In this document: one piece after another, positions 16,979-26,007 of the stretch
Layout of the letters: each line of letters starts with the position of its first letter
Numbering within the stretch: the stretch's first letter is position 1
Assembly: GCA_963668615.2 (NCBI GenBank)
Contig: CAXXCL010000002.1
Span: forward strand, 186,001-250,000
Length of the DNA: 64,000 nt
Origin: JAAYPI01 sp963668615
Lineage (GTDB): Bacteria; Bacteroidota; Bacteroidia; Bacteroidales; Paludibacteraceae
Direction of reading: 5' to 3'
Made by a program: the position numbers and the translations under genes
The notes under the pieces: model-generated
The model's database searches: none
The model's input: the letters and a program-made list of their open reading frames with translations, nothing else
Told to the model about the DNA's origin: nothing

Positions 16979-18823
16979 ATGAAAAGAATATTGGTTAGTA
17001 TATATTTTTTATTGGTGGTATGTTTAGGAGTTTTTGCTGATGACCTACAATTTGTGGCATCTGCTCCTCCCACAGTTGTTGCTGGACAACAATTTAGGGT
17101 TGCATACACGGTAAATCAAGAAGGAAAAGATTTTCGAGCTCCTGATATGAGTCAATTTGACGTGCTAATGGGACCTTCTACTTCACGCAGTAGTAGTTAT
17201 CAGTATATGAACGGAAAGGCATCTTCTTCAATGACAATTAGTTACATATACATTCTTGTGGCAAGAAAAGAGGGTACATATACTTTAAGTCCGGGATCTA
17301 TTAATGTTAAGGGTGATAAGCACACATCAAATTCGTTGACTATTAAGGTGCTTCCCACGGATAGTCAAGGAGGAGGTAACCAAAGTTCATCATCATCTTC
17401 TTCAACGAGGATGTCTCATCCATCAGCAGTATCAGATAATAGCTCTTCGATTTCGAATGATCAAATATTTGTTAAACAAACATTCTCTAAAACGAAAGTA
17501 TACGAACAAGAAGCTATTTTAGTAACATACAAGTTGTATACTCGTTATGATTTACGTGATTTATCCTCTGCCCAATTTCCTGATTTTAAAGGGTTTTTTT
17601 CTCAAGAAATAGACTTAAATAAGGATAGACAATTTACAGTTGAAAACTATAATGGAACTAATTATAATACAATAATTCTTAAGCAATATTTACTGTATCC
17701 TCAACGTTCCGGAGCCTTAGAGGTTGGGAGGGGAAAATTCGAAGCGATTGTCCGGGTTAAAACAGGTGTTCGTACGCAAAGTATTTTTGATAATTTCTTT
17801 GATACTTATCAAGAAGTGAAGAAAACTCTCACAACACCTTCTGCAAGAATAGAAGTAAAAGCTTTACCTCAAGGTAAACCAAAAAGTTTTAATGGTGCTG
17901 TGGGTAATTTTACCTTGCAATCGAATATTTCCAATCAAAACATAAAGGTTAATGATGCTCTAACGTTGAAAGTTACCATTTCAGGTAATGGAAATATGAA
18001 ATTACTGAAAAATCCTGAGGTTAAATTTCCAGCTGACTTTGAAACGTATGATCCGAAGGTTGATAATAAATTTAAGATTAGTACGGGAGGAACAGTTGGT
18101 AGTAAGGTGATTGAGTATTTGACTATACCTCGTTTTGGTGGTAATTTCGAAATACCCCCGGTAGAATTTTCTTACTTTGATTTATCAACAAATACATATA
18201 AGGTGCTTACTACTCCAGCTTATAAATTTAAAGTAGATGGTAATGGAGTTGCTGCTAATACTGTTGCCACGACTTATAATAATCAGGAAAACGTAAAAAT
18301 GGTTGGGAAAGATATTCGATTTATCAATAATGATAATTTTGAACTAAACATAAAAGATGACTTTATATTTGGATCAATTACTTTTTGGTTAGGTTTTATT
18401 TTACCTTCATTGTTGTTTATTGTTGTGGGATTGGCTTTGCACAAACAAGCTAAAGAAAATGCCAATATTGCTTTAACTAGGACTAAACGGGCTAATAAGT
18501 TAGCAAAAAAGAGACTTTCTTTGGCTAATAAGTATTTGAAAAAAGGCGATGAAGTTGCCTTTTATGAAGAAACGATGAAAGCTCTTTGGGGATATTTGGG
18601 AGATAAGTTGAATATACCTAATGCAGTATTACTAAAAGAGAATGTTCAAACGGAATTATTACAGCATGGAGCGACAGAAGATTTAATCTCAGAATTTTTG
18701 GATCTGCTCACGGCTTGTGAATATGCTCGCTTTTCTCCGGCGAATAATGAAGAGTTAACTATGGATAAAATTTTTAAGAGAGCAATTAATGTTATTAGCA
18801 TATTGGAAAACAATTTAAAATAA
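16979..18823 (+). CDS. batD: BatD family protein
   Basis: 614-residue protein with a signal peptide (ILVSIYFLLVVCLGVFA), a long periplasmic region of several beta-sandwich modules (DLQFVASAPPTVVAGQQFRV opens the first), and a Ser-rich linker near 130-150. The DUF11-like module beginning DQIFVKQTFSKTKVYEQEAI follows. A membrane helix lies near 460-482 (GSITFWLGFILPSLLFIVVG), and a cytoplasmic tail of about 130 residues is rich in Lys and helices. Length and order of domains match BatD of other Bacteroidales. It would present a large periplasmic platform beside BatA and BatB. Confidence 0.93.
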   Translation: MKRILVSIYFLLVVCLGVFADDLQFVASAPPTVVAGQQFRVAYTVNQEGKDFRAPDMSQFDVLMGPSTSRSSSYQYMNGKASSSMTISYIYILVARKEGTYTLSPGSINVKGDKHTSNSLTIKVLPTDSQGGGNQSSSSSSSTRMSHPSAVSDNSSSISNDQIFVKQTFSKTKVYEQEAILVTYKLYTRYDLRDLSSAQFPDFKGFFSQEIDLNKDRQFTVENYNGTNYNTIILKQYLLYPQRSGALEVGRGKFEAIVRVKTGVRTQSIFDNFFDTYQEVKKTLTTPSARIEVKALPQGKPKSFNGAVGNFTLQSNISNQNIKVNDALTLKVTISGNGNMKLLKNPEVKFPADFETYDPKVDNKFKISTGGTVGSKVIEYLTIPRFGGNFEIPPVEFSYFDLSTNTYKVLTTPAYKFKVDGNGVAANTVATTYNNQENVKMVGKDIRFINNDNFELNIKDDFIFGSITFWLGFILPSLLFIVVGLALHKQAKENANIALTRTKRANKLAKKRLSLANKYLKKGDEVAFYEETMKALWGYLGDKLNIPNAVLLKENVQTELLQHGATEDLISEFLDLLTACEYARFSPANNEELTMDKIFKRAINVISILENNLK

Positions 18824-18832
18824 ATAAAATTT

Positions 18833-19588
18833 ATGAAAAAAGTTGTTCTTGTTTTTATTGTTCTATTGAGTTATTCGTTATCGTCTTTAGCTCAGAGGCA
18901 AGACTTAAAACAAGCAAATAGTCTATATCTCTCTGCTCATTATGTGGAGTCTATAGCGGCGTACGAAAAGCTACTTCAAGGTAGAGTAGAGTCTGCTGCG
19001 TTATATTATAATTTAGGTAATGCATATTATAAAACAGGAAAAATAGCTGCTTCCATTCTTAATTATGAAAGAGCCCTTAAACTAGATCCTAATAACAAAG
19101 ATGCTAAGTATAATTTAGAGTTAGTTAATTCAAAAAAAGTTGATCGGATAAATTCTGTTGATAAGTTGTTTTTTGTTCAATGGATTGATTCTCTGAGAGA
19201 TATGTCAAATTCAAATTCGTGGGCGATAAAAAGCATTATTTTTTTCATATTTTTCATACTTTTGTCAACGGTATTTTTGTTTGCAAAATATGTTTGGCTT
19301 AGAAAAACAGCGTTCTTTTCAGCAATTTTTTTATTTTGTGTTGCTATTATATGTTTTGTTTTTTCATACCAGCAAAAAGAAAGAATTGTTAATGTAAAAG
19401 AAGCTATTGTTTTTTCTCAAACTGTATCTTTAAAGAGTTCGCCTGATGATAGTGGGACAGACTTGTTCTTTTTGCATGAAGGAACAAAAGTAATTATCAA
19501 AAGTGAATTGGGAAAATGGTTTGAAGTTCAAACAGAAGATGGAACGAATGTTGGCTGGCTACAGACTAATACAATTGTAAAAATCTAA
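18833..19588 (+). CDS. batE: BatE, TPR and SH3-like domain protein
   Basis: 251 residues: signal peptide (VVLVFIVLLSYSLSSLA), two TPR motifs (about 25-100, ALYYNLGNAYYKTGKIAASI and RALKLDPNNKDAKYNLELV), two membrane helices (about 134-155 and 160-178), and a C-terminal bacterial SH3 domain (about 185-251, SLKSSPDDSG through EDGTNVGWLQTNTIV). This is the normal BatE layout. The SH3 domain faces the periplasm and could contact peptidoglycan. The PAP2 phosphatase gene follows 9 bases later and is probably part of the same transcript. Confidence 0.92.
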   Translation: MKKVVLVFIVLLSYSLSSLAQRQDLKQANSLYLSAHYVESIAAYEKLLQGRVESAALYYNLGNAYYKTGKIAASILNYERALKLDPNNKDAKYNLELVNSKKVDRINSVDKLFFVQWIDSLRDMSNSNSWAIKSIIFFIFFILLSTVFLFAKYVWLRKTAFFSAIFLFCVAIICFVFSYQQKERIVNVKEAIVFSQTVSLKSSPDDSGTDLFFLHEGTKVIIKSELGKWFEVQTEDGTNVGWLQTNTIVKI

Positions 19589-19597
19589 AATAAAAGG

Positions 19598-20326
19598 ATG
19601 GATTATATACAGATTGGAAATAATGTTCTCGAAAATGTAGTTCAATGGGATAAGAATTTAACGCTACAGTTGAATAATGTTCATGCCCCGTTTTGGGATG
19701 CATTCATGTGGTTATCAACTACCACAATTGTTTGGGTTCCTTTTTTTCTTTCAGTGTTTTTTATTATTGTTAAAAATAAAAAACGAGAGTCTTTTTTGAT
19801 TGTAATGTCATTGGTTTTGGCAATTGTTTTTTCAGACCAAATCGCATCTTCTTTTTTTAAACCTCTCTTTGAGCGTTTTAGACCGACTCATGATCCTTCA
19901 ATTAGCTATCTTGTTGAAACTGTTAATGATTACAAAGGAGGAAATTATGGTTTTGTTTCATCCCATGCAGCGAACTCTTTTGCGTTTGCCGTGTTTACAA
20001 TGTTTTTGTTTCGGTCATCTATTTATTCTACGTTAGTTTCTTTATGGGCTATATTTGTTAGTTATACTCGAATTTATTTGGGAGTTCACTTCTTTTTGGA
20101 TGTGTTTTTTGGTGCTGTCTTAGGCGGACTATTGGGATATGCATTGTATATGTTTTATCTTTTTTTAAAGAAAAAGATGCCTCAGTATGTCTATAATAGG
20201 CAGAAAAAAAATAGTAAGTATTTTATAGCTTTTCCCCGACATGATATTATGTGTATTGTATTCTTTTTATTCTTAACATTCTTCTTTATTCTTATTGCTT
20301 CCTATAATTTCCGAATGCTCTTTTAA
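19598..20326 (+). CDS. PAP2-family membrane phosphatase
   Basis: 242 residues with five or six membrane helices and all three PAP2 motifs: KPLFERFRP (motif 1), SSHAANSFAF (motif 2, with the catalytic His) and YTRIYLGVHFFLDV (motif 3, with the nucleophile His). Family members remove phosphate from lipid pyrophosphates such as undecaprenyl pyrophosphate or from phosphatidate and lipid A. The substrate cannot be assigned here. The gene sits 9 bases after batE and is followed by an AT-rich palindrome (20327-20340, AAAAAACGTTTTTT) that may end the transcript. Co-transcription suggests that envelope lipid turnover may be co-regulated with the bat complex; that is inference. Confidence 0.9.
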   Translation: MDYIQIGNNVLENVVQWDKNLTLQLNNVHAPFWDAFMWLSTTTIVWVPFFLSVFFIIVKNKKRESFLIVMSLVLAIVFSDQIASSFFKPLFERFRPTHDPSISYLVETVNDYKGGNYGFVSSHAANSFAFAVFTMFLFRSSIYSTLVSLWAIFVSYTRIYLGVHFFLDVFFGAVLGGLLGYALYMFYLFLKKKMPQYVYNRQKKNSKYFIAFPRHDIMCIVFFLFLTFFFILIASYNFRMLF

Positions 20327-20424
20327 AAAAAACGTTTTTTCTTGAATATATAAAGAAAATAACTTACATTTATGGCAGGTTTCTGTAAAATATACTCTAG
20401 TTATTAACTTAATACGGTGAAATT

Positions 20425-20667
20425 ATGGAAAAGATGATGACATTCAATGAGTTACGTAAGATTAAGGATAACTTACCTCATGGAAGTATTTCTAAAATTG
20501 CACAAGAATTAAATGTTTCGGAGGAAACAGTACGAAATTATTTTGGTGGTCATAATTTTAAGCAAGGTAGTTCTTGTGGTCTTCACATTGAACCAGGACC
20601 TGATGGAGGGACTGTCGTATTGGATGATACAACTATTTTGGATATGGCTCTCAAAGAGTTAGTTTGA
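20425..20667 (+). CDS. Small helix-turn-helix DNA-binding protein
   Basis: 80-residue protein with one clear helix-turn-helix near residues 21-38 (ISKIAQELNVSEETVRNYFG), followed by a short Gly-rich linker and an acidic C-terminal segment (GTVVLDDTTILDMALKEL). Similar small proteins are conserved in Bacteroidales without a known target. It is a single-gene unit between the bat operon and the convergent DUF4270 gene, closed by a strong hairpin that begins inside its stop codon. There is no Shine-Dalgarno sequence, as is usual in the phylum. Confidence 0.75.
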   Translation: MEKMMTFNELRKIKDNLPHGSISKIAQELNVSEETVRNYFGGHNFKQGSSCGLHIEPGPDGGTVVLDDTTILDMALKELV

Positions 20668-20711
20668 CATAAAAAAAGCGGAAATGTAAAAGTTTCCGCT
20701 TTTTTTATGTC
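20666..20711. terminator. Bidirectional hairpin terminator
   Basis: A perfect 19-base inverted repeat (20666-20684 with 20693-20711), 8-base loop. The core GCGGAAA/TTTCCGC is flanked by seven A on one arm and seven T on the other, so it can terminate transcription from both sides. It lies between the convergent HTH and DUF4270 genes and starts within the HTH stop codon. Confidence 0.9.
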
Positions 20712-20734
20712 AAAAAACATGAATTATGTATGAG

Positions 20735-22102
20735 TTAGAACTTACTAGAGGTTATTTCTAAACGCATACTTGATTTTGTGTTTTTACCACTACGTAGCCT
20801 AACTCCTTTTGGGCTAAATAACGGTTTAATAGTCGTATTGCTATTCGAGTCTGTGGAAACTTTGACTGGAACAAGTACAAAGTCATTTAATTCGTTTATT
20901 GTTGTTTGGTCTTTTTGTAAAACCGATTGTAAATAATTAGCCATTGATGCAAAGCTATATTTATTCTCGTCACTATCGTAGGTTCCTAGAAAAGAATAAA
21001 TTCCAATGGATGTTGCAGGATATAAACTTTGTGCAAAGAATTTGTTTACATCTTTTTCACGCAGTAACAACAGATAACTAGGAGCTTCATATTCTCCTTC
21101 ATAATCATCAAAGATAGCTTCTTCGACGATTAATTGAGCGTTGTTTATATTTAGCAGTTGCTCTTTGCTCATTTTGGACAATATTCTATCGAATGGTATT
21201 GTGATTTTAGGGAAAAGACCTGCAGGGGAACTAACGTATTCTACGCTATCATTTAAGCTTATTTCTGTGTGTAGATCATTGGGGTGAGAAATACAATTTA
21301 CTCCTGTTACCTCTTTATTAGAAGGATAAATCACGGTTTTTCGTATTGTTGAATCATTATCATAAGTCACAGTATCAGTATAATGGTACGTTAATTCTAT
21401 GTTTGCCGAATCTATCAACAACACAGTACCATTTCCATATTGGTTCGTAGCATACATGCCCTTAAAAAAGTTAACAAAGCTGCTCTGACTAGTGTAAATA
21501 TCTTTTCTGGTGAAAAATTCATCGCGCAATTCATTCGATAATAACACTTTTACTCGCGGAACATAATCACTATCATATCTTATTGAATCAGGAATTGTTT
21601 GGTCTGCTGCTGTGTATACTTTGCTTCCAAGTATAGTTTGTTTATCACAAAATTTGGAAACATCAATATTCGAATAATAATTTTTTTCGAAGTCAAAAAG
21701 TTCATTTAATTTATAAATGGTTACTTCTTGTGTAGAAAGAGAATCTCCCATAAAATTTTTGTAATACAGCACCACAAAAAGAGAATCTGCTGCAATATCT
21801 TTAGCCGTGGAATCGTTAGCAGTAGGAAAGGTGTAATTCTTTACATATTTAAATTGGGACATAAAGTCTCCTTTTACGGTTCCAAATACTGGATCTGTAT
21901 ATGTTCCTAAAACGAATTTGGTACTTCTAGCATACGTGGAATCTACAAATAGAGTAGAAGTATGAACAAGAAAAGAGTCTACAGTAACTGCTACTTTATC
22001 CTTAGACGGTTGAACGAGCATTTCTAAATCATTTGCAGGATCCTCACAAGAGAAAAGAATACAACAAACAACCACAATAAGAGGCAAAAGCTTTAATTTC
22101 AT
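20735..22102 (-). CDS. DUF4270 family lipoprotein
   Basis: 455-residue predicted lipoprotein. The signal LPLIVVVCCILFSC ends in a lipobox with Cys at residue 19, and an acidic segment (EDPANDLEML) follows. The rest is beta-rich, with family marks such as TSTLFVDSTYARSTKFVLGT near 49-68 and FVLVPVKVSTDSNSNTTIKP near the C-terminus. DUF4270 proteins are found throughout Bacteroidetes, often next to this same synthase-like gene and panC; the function is not established. Probably exposed on the outer membrane. No TonB-linked partner is adjacent. The upstream synthase-like gene ends 102 bases away on the same strand. Confidence 0.85.
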   Translation of the reverse strand: MKLKLLPLIVVVCCILFSCEDPANDLEMLVQPSKDKVAVTVDSFLVHTSTLFVDSTYARSTKFVLGTYTDPVFGTVKGDFMSQFKYVKNYTFPTANDSTAKDIAADSLFVVLYYKNFMGDSLSTQEVTIYKLNELFDFEKNYYSNIDVSKFCDKQTILGSKVYTAADQTIPDSIRYDSDYVPRVKVLLSNELRDEFFTRKDIYTSQSSFVNFFKGMYATNQYGNGTVLLIDSANIELTYHYTDTVTYDNDSTIRKTVIYPSNKEVTGVNCISHPNDLHTEISLNDSVEYVSSPAGLFPKITIPFDRILSKMSKEQLLNINNAQLIVEEAIFDDYEGEYEAPSYLLLLREKDVNKFFAQSLYPATSIGIYSFLGTYDSDENKYSFASMANYLQSVLQKDQTTINELNDFVLVPVKVSTDSNSNTTIKPLFSPKGVRLRSGKNTKSSMRLEITSSKF

Positions 22103-22204
22103 GTGTTCAGTAAATTAAAATAACATGCGACATCTCGAAAAATAATAATTTTTTGAAATCAAAAAGTTCAAGAATTACCATGTACAGTTTCATTTGGAGA
22201 GGTC

Positions 22205-23017
22205 TCATAAACCCAAAATTTCGTCGTAAAATTTATCGTACGAATTTACATAATTTTCTGGAGTTTGATAGGGAAGGAACATCTTTTTCGATTTTTTAGC
22301 ATATTCTATCAATTCAGCATTTGTTTTTTCACTTCCTTGTATAATACCATCTGAAAAATCGATTGCTAATTTTGAAAGAGAATTGAAACTTCCATCATTG
22401 GCAATGGAAGCTAAATCATTTTTTTTAACACCTTCTATAAGAACTTTCTCAGAGAAATCACTATCGAAAGGTACCTTGTAATCATTATCATACAAAGAAT
22501 AAATCACTTTTGAGTTGGCGAAGAAAGGATCTTCGTTGTATGCTTTTTTGATATAAAGGGGCATTAATGCCGTCATCCAACCATGGCAGTGTATAATGTC
22601 GGGAGTCCAACGCAGTTTTTTAACTGTTTCAATGACCCCCCTGGTAAAAAAGATTGACCGGTCATCATTATCCGGATATTCTTCTCCATTTTCGTCGCAT
22701 AAAGTAGTTTTTCTCTGGAAATAATCCTCATTATCAATAAAATACACCTGCATGCGAGCTGCTTGAATGGAGGCAACCTTAATGATAAGCTGATGATCTG
22801 TATCGTCTATAATAAGGTTCATGCCAGATAACCGAATAACCTCGTGCAGTTGGTTCCTACGTTCGTTTATGCAACCGAATCGAGGCATAAAAGTCCTTAT
22901 TTCTTTGCCTTGTTCTTGTATAGCTTGAGGTAATTTTCTGCATAAATCAGCTATTTCGGATTCTGGGAGGTAAGGACAAATTTCCTGTGTAACGTATAAA
23001 ACCTTTACTATTTCCAT
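22205..23017 (-). CDS. Half-length glycogen/starch synthase-like protein (GT5 N-terminal domain only)
   Basis: 270 residues that align only with the N-terminal Rossmann domain of GlgA-type glycogen synthases: VLYVTQEICPYLPESE at the start, EIRTFMPRFGCINERR, VYFIDNEDYFQRKT, then RWTPDIIHCHGWMTALMPLY (about 135-154), the family's HxHxW-like region. Full GlgA is about 480-550 residues; the second Rossmann domain that completes the ADP-glucose site is absent. The N-terminal KxGGL motif, needed by canonical synthases, is replaced by LPESEIADL (17-25). Similar short proteins beside panC occur in other Bacteroidales, so this is probably not a local truncation. Catalytic activity as a glycogen synthase is doubtful. 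Confidence 0.8.
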   Translation of the reverse strand: MEIVKVLYVTQEICPYLPESEIADLCRKLPQAIQEQGKEIRTFMPRFGCINERRNQLHEVIRLSGMNLIIDDTDHQLIIKVASIQAARMQVYFIDNEDYFQRKTTLCDENGEEYPDNDDRSIFFTRGVIETVKKLRWTPDIIHCHGWMTALMPLYIKKAYNEDPFFANSKVIYSLYDNDYKVPFDSDFSEKVLIEGVKKNDLASIANDGSFNSLSKLAIDFSDGIIQGSEKTNAELIEYAKKSKKMFLPYQTPENYVNSYDKFYDEILGL

Positions 23018-23330
23018 TCAAAAAAAATATTAGGGACAAATAAAGAAAACAATTCTATATGCAAAGATATAGAAAAAAAACTGTTAATAAACAAAAAAAA
23101 TGGATGAATTATGCTTTTGGATGCTAAAAAAGAATTATAACATTTTAAAGAGTTACTAAAAAAGAGACGCAGTTGCTCTATTTTTAATTAAACTTTGTCA
23201 ATCTTTTTTTATGTTTTTTTTATATTTTGCAGAATATTTTTCTTTAAAATGGTATTTTGGGAACTTGGTACTCCTTTTTCTTTTTCTTTTCGATTTTTAT
23301 TTGTTTTTTTGCAACGCTAAAAAGGTAGAA
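23018..23330. other. Intergenic region between the divergent synthase-like gene and panC
   Basis: 313 bases, very AT-rich, with long A and T tracts and no convincing gene. It holds the minus-strand promoter at 23062-23095 and a weaker plus-strand candidate (TTTG at 23194-23197 with an imperfect -7 box around 23221-23229). The panC frame stays open back to 23211, but the resulting 40-residue hydrophobic extension looks like translated T-rich spacer. Confidence 0.6.
23062..23095 (-). promoter_or_regulatory. Promoter for the glycogen-synthase-like gene
   Basis: On the minus strand TTTG (23092-23095) and TATCTTTG (23062-23069, exact -7 match) are separated by 22 bases. The gene starts 45 bases downstream. 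Confidence 0.5.
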
Positions 23331-24170
23331 ATGAAAATAATTAAAAAAGTAGCTGAATTACAGAATGAAATTGCCAAATATGACAATACTAGAGTAGGTT
23401 TTGTTCCTACGATGGGAGCTTTGCATCAAGGACATTTATCACTGGTAGAAAAATGCGTACAAGAAAATGATGTTTGTGTTGTGAGCGTGTTCGTTAACCC
23501 AACGCAGTTTAATGATAAAACTGATTTGGAAAAATATCCTCGTGATTTGGAGAAGGATGCAAAATTGCTTCAAACTGTAAATTGTACCATTATTTTTGCA
23601 CCTTCTGTTGAAGAAATGTATCCGACTATCGATGAGCGAAAGTTTGGTTTTGGTACTTTGGAAACGGTTATGGAGGGTGAATTTCGTCCTGGACATTTTA
23701 ATGGAGTAGCCCAAATTGTGAGTAAATTTTTTGCTATTGTCAAACCGGATGTCGCTTATTTTGGTGAAAAAGATTTCCAGCAATTGGCAATCATCAGGGC
23801 AATGGTTAAACAGCTTGGGCTTCAGGTGAAAATTCAGTCATGCCCGATAATAAGAGAAAAAAGTGGTTTGGCTATGAGTAGTCGTAATGCCTTGTTGACG
23901 GAATTGCAGCGTGAAAAAGCATCTTTAATACATAAAGTTTTGTCAGAAAGTTGTACCTTTGTCCCGCAAATGAGGGTGACAGTTTTGGTTGATTGGGTTA
24001 TTTCTCAATTTTCAGGCGATTCCGAATTTAAAATTGAATATTTTGATGTCGTTGACGGGTACACTTTGCAATCAATTGGAGAATGGTCGGATGCTGATTA
24101 TGTAGTGGGTTGTATTGCTATTTTTTGTGGAAAAGTTCGACTGATAGATAACATACAATATAAAAAGTAA
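23331..24170 (+). CDS. panC: Pantothenate synthetase
   Basis: 279 residues from the ATG at 23331. It condenses pantoate with beta-alanine using ATP, the last step of vitamin B5 synthesis. The sequence shows GFVPTMGALHQGH with the HxGH motif at 32-35, VSVFVNPTQF, RPGHFNGVAQIVSKFF, AYFGEKDFQQLAIIR with the KMSKS-like loop region later, and RNALLT. The open frame extends 40 codons upstream, but that stretch is hydrophobic, AT-rich and does not match the family start. panD follows after one base, forming the usual panC-panD pair, so beta-alanine production and use are coupled. Confidence 0.95.
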   Translation: MKIIKKVAELQNEIAKYDNTRVGFVPTMGALHQGHLSLVEKCVQENDVCVVSVFVNPTQFNDKTDLEKYPRDLEKDAKLLQTVNCTIIFAPSVEEMYPTIDERKFGFGTLETVMEGEFRPGHFNGVAQIVSKFFAIVKPDVAYFGEKDFQQLAIIRAMVKQLGLQVKIQSCPIIREKSGLAMSSRNALLTELQREKASLIHKVLSESCTFVPQMRVTVLVDWVISQFSGDSEFKIEYFDVVDGYTLQSIGEWSDADYVVGCIAIFCGKVRLIDNIQYKK

Positions 24171-24171
24171 G

Positions 24172-24522
24172 ATGTTTATACAGGTATTAAAATCAAAAAT
24201 TCACAGGGTTACGGTAACAGAAGCCAATTTAAATTACATTGGAAGTATTACTATTGATGAAGATTTAATGGACGCTGCTAATCTCATTGAATTTGAAAAG
24301 GTTCATATTGTTGATAATAATAATGGGGAGCGATTGCAAACTTATGTTATAAAAGGCAAAAGAGGAACTGGTACGATTTGTTTAAATGGTGCTGCAGCAC
24401 GTAAGGTACAACCTGGTGACACCGTAATTATTATGGCATACGCTTATATGGACTTTGAAGAGGCAAAACAGTTTAAACCTAAGGTTGTCCATCCGGATAC
24501 TCAAACAAATAAATTAGTATAA
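24172..24522 (+). CDS. panD: Aspartate 1-decarboxylase (pyruvoyl-dependent)
   Basis: 116-residue proenzyme that makes beta-alanine from aspartate for pantothenate synthesis. The self-cleavage site Gly24-Ser25 lies in NYIGSITID, so processing gives a small beta chain and an alpha chain with an N-terminal pyruvoyl group. Other family markers are KVHIVDNNNGERLQTYVI and the GTICLNGAAARKVQPGD loop. One base separates it from panC, and a hairpin terminator at 24531 closes the pair. Length is normal for the family. Confidence 0.96.
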   Translation: MFIQVLKSKIHRVTVTEANLNYIGSITIDEDLMDAANLIEFEKVHIVDNNNGERLQTYVIKGKRGTGTICLNGAAARKVQPGDTVIIMAYAYMDFEEAKQFKPKVVHPDTQTNKLV

Positions 24523-24530
24523 GATAATAG

Positions 24531-24562
24531 AAACCACTTTTAATAAAAGGTGGTTTTTATTT
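24531..24562 (+). terminator. Terminator after panC-panD
   Basis: AAACCACTTTT (24531-24541) pairs with AAAA-G-GTGGTTT (24545-24556, one bulged G), followed by a T-rich tract. It starts 8 bases after the panD stop. Confidence 0.7.
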
Positions 24563-24616
24563 TGTTTTTAATCTCTAAATTCCGAATTTAGCACGAATTT
24601 TAGCACCCAAAAAGTA

Positions 24617-26002
24617 ATGGCAAAAGTAAAGACTGTATACGTCTGTCGAAATTGTGGCAATGACTCTCCAAAGTGGTTTGGAAAGTGTTCTTCTTGTGGA
24701 GAATGGAACACTTGTGTTGAAGAAGTTGAGCGCAAAGATACATTTTCTAAACAACTTCCGTTTGGTATGGAAGTTACTAAACAAAAGCCAATGTTGTTGC
24801 GTGATATTGAAGGCATAAATGAAGAACGCATCGATATGAAAAATGAGGAGCTCAATCGGGTGTTAGGTGGAGGGTTGGTACCGGGATCATTAGTTCTTAT
24901 AGGAGGTGAGCCAGGGATTGGAAAATCAACTTTAGTGTTACAAGTAGCTCTTAATTTGCCTAATTTACGTGTTTTGTATGTGTCCGGGGAAGAGAGTGCC
25001 AGACAGCTCAAATTGCGTGCAGAACGCATCTCTGATAAGCAAACGGAGTGTTACATTGTTAGTGAAACGTCACTTGAACAAATTTATGTGCACATACAAA
25101 ACATTAAGCCTGATTTACTTATCATAGATTCTATACAAACCATATTTAGTGAATCGGTAGAGTCTTCTCCGGGTAGTATTACTCAAGTAAGAGAATGTGC
25201 CGCTTCTATTTTGAAGTTTGCAAAAGAATCTGTCACTCCCGTGTTTATTGTCGGTCATATTACGAAGGATGGAATGATAGCAGGTCCGAAAATTTTGGAA
25301 CATATCGTTGATACGGTGTTGCAATTTGAAGGTGATCAGCATTATATGTATCGAATTTTGCGTTCTATTAAGAATCGTTTTGGAAGTACTTCTGAATTGG
25401 GTATATTTGAAATGCGTCAAAATGGTTTACGTGAAGTTAGTAATCCATCCGAATTATTGCTTTCGCAAAATCATGAAGGTTTAAGTGGAGTTGCCATTGC
25501 GTCTGCTATTGAGGGTATAAGACCGTTTTTGATAGAAGTTCAGGCTTTGACTAGTACGGCTGCCTATGGTACTCCTCAACGTTCTGCAACAGGATTTGAT
25601 GTGCGAAGAATGAATATGCTGTTGGCTGTTTTAGAGAAAAGAGCCGGATTTAAAATTGCACAGAAAGATGTTTTTTTGAATATTGCAGGTGGGCTTAAAG
25701 TGAAAGACCCTGCTATTGATTTGGCCGTTATTAGTGCTGTTTTATCCTCAAGTTTGGATTTTGCTATTGATAAAAATTTGTCGCTGACCGGTGAAGTTGG
25801 TCTTTCAGGGGAAATACGTCCTGTGAATAGGATTGAACAACGTATTGCCGAGGCGGAGAGATTGGGTTTTAATAAGATAGTGGTACCAGGTTTTAATTTG
25901 AAAGGCGTAAATATCAAAAATAAAGATATTGAAATTATTTCTGTGAAAAAGGTCGAAGATGCTTTTAAAGTCCTTTTTTCATCGAAAGTTAAAAAAGCGT
26001 AA
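24617..26002 (+). CDS. radA: DNA repair protein RadA (Sms)
   Basis: 461 residues, the normal length. A four-Cys zinc finger (Cys10, Cys13, Cys24, Cys27) is followed by a RecA-like ATPase with Walker A GGEPGIGKST (96-105), Walker B LLIIDSIQT, and the RadA-specific KNRFG motif in RSIKNRFGSTSELG. The C-terminal part is the Lon-protease-like domain (about 290-455, GGLKVKDPAIDLAVISAVL, LTGEVGLSGEIR). RadA drives branch migration of recombination intermediates. It appears to be a single-gene unit, with the panD terminator before it and an inverted repeat after it. Confidence 0.96.
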   Translation: MAKVKTVYVCRNCGNDSPKWFGKCSSCGEWNTCVEEVERKDTFSKQLPFGMEVTKQKPMLLRDIEGINEERIDMKNEELNRVLGGGLVPGSLVLIGGEPGIGKSTLVLQVALNLPNLRVLYVSGEESARQLKLRAERISDKQTECYIVSETSLEQIYVHIQNIKPDLLIIDSIQTIFSESVESSPGSITQVRECAASILKFAKESVTPVFIVGHITKDGMIAGPKILEHIVDTVLQFEGDQHYMYRILRSIKNRFGSTSELGIFEMRQNGLREVSNPSELLLSQNHEGLSGVAIASAIEGIRPFLIEVQALTSTAAYGTPQRSATGFDVRRMNMLLAVLEKRAGFKIAQKDVFLNIAGGLKVKDPAIDLAVISAVLSSSLDFAIDKNLSLTGEVGLSGEIRPVNRIEQRIAEAERLGFNKIVVPGFNLKGVNIKNKDIEIISVKKVEDAFKVLFSSKVKKA

Positions 26003-26007
26003 GTGAC

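Noticed and set aside
23211..23330. Hydrophobic extension of panC that could look like a signal peptide
   Set aside because: PanC is cytoplasmic and its conserved start is at 23331; the extension is translated T-rich spacer.
24568..25029. 153-codon open frame antisense to radA
   Set aside because: Shadow of the conserved RadA coding sequence.
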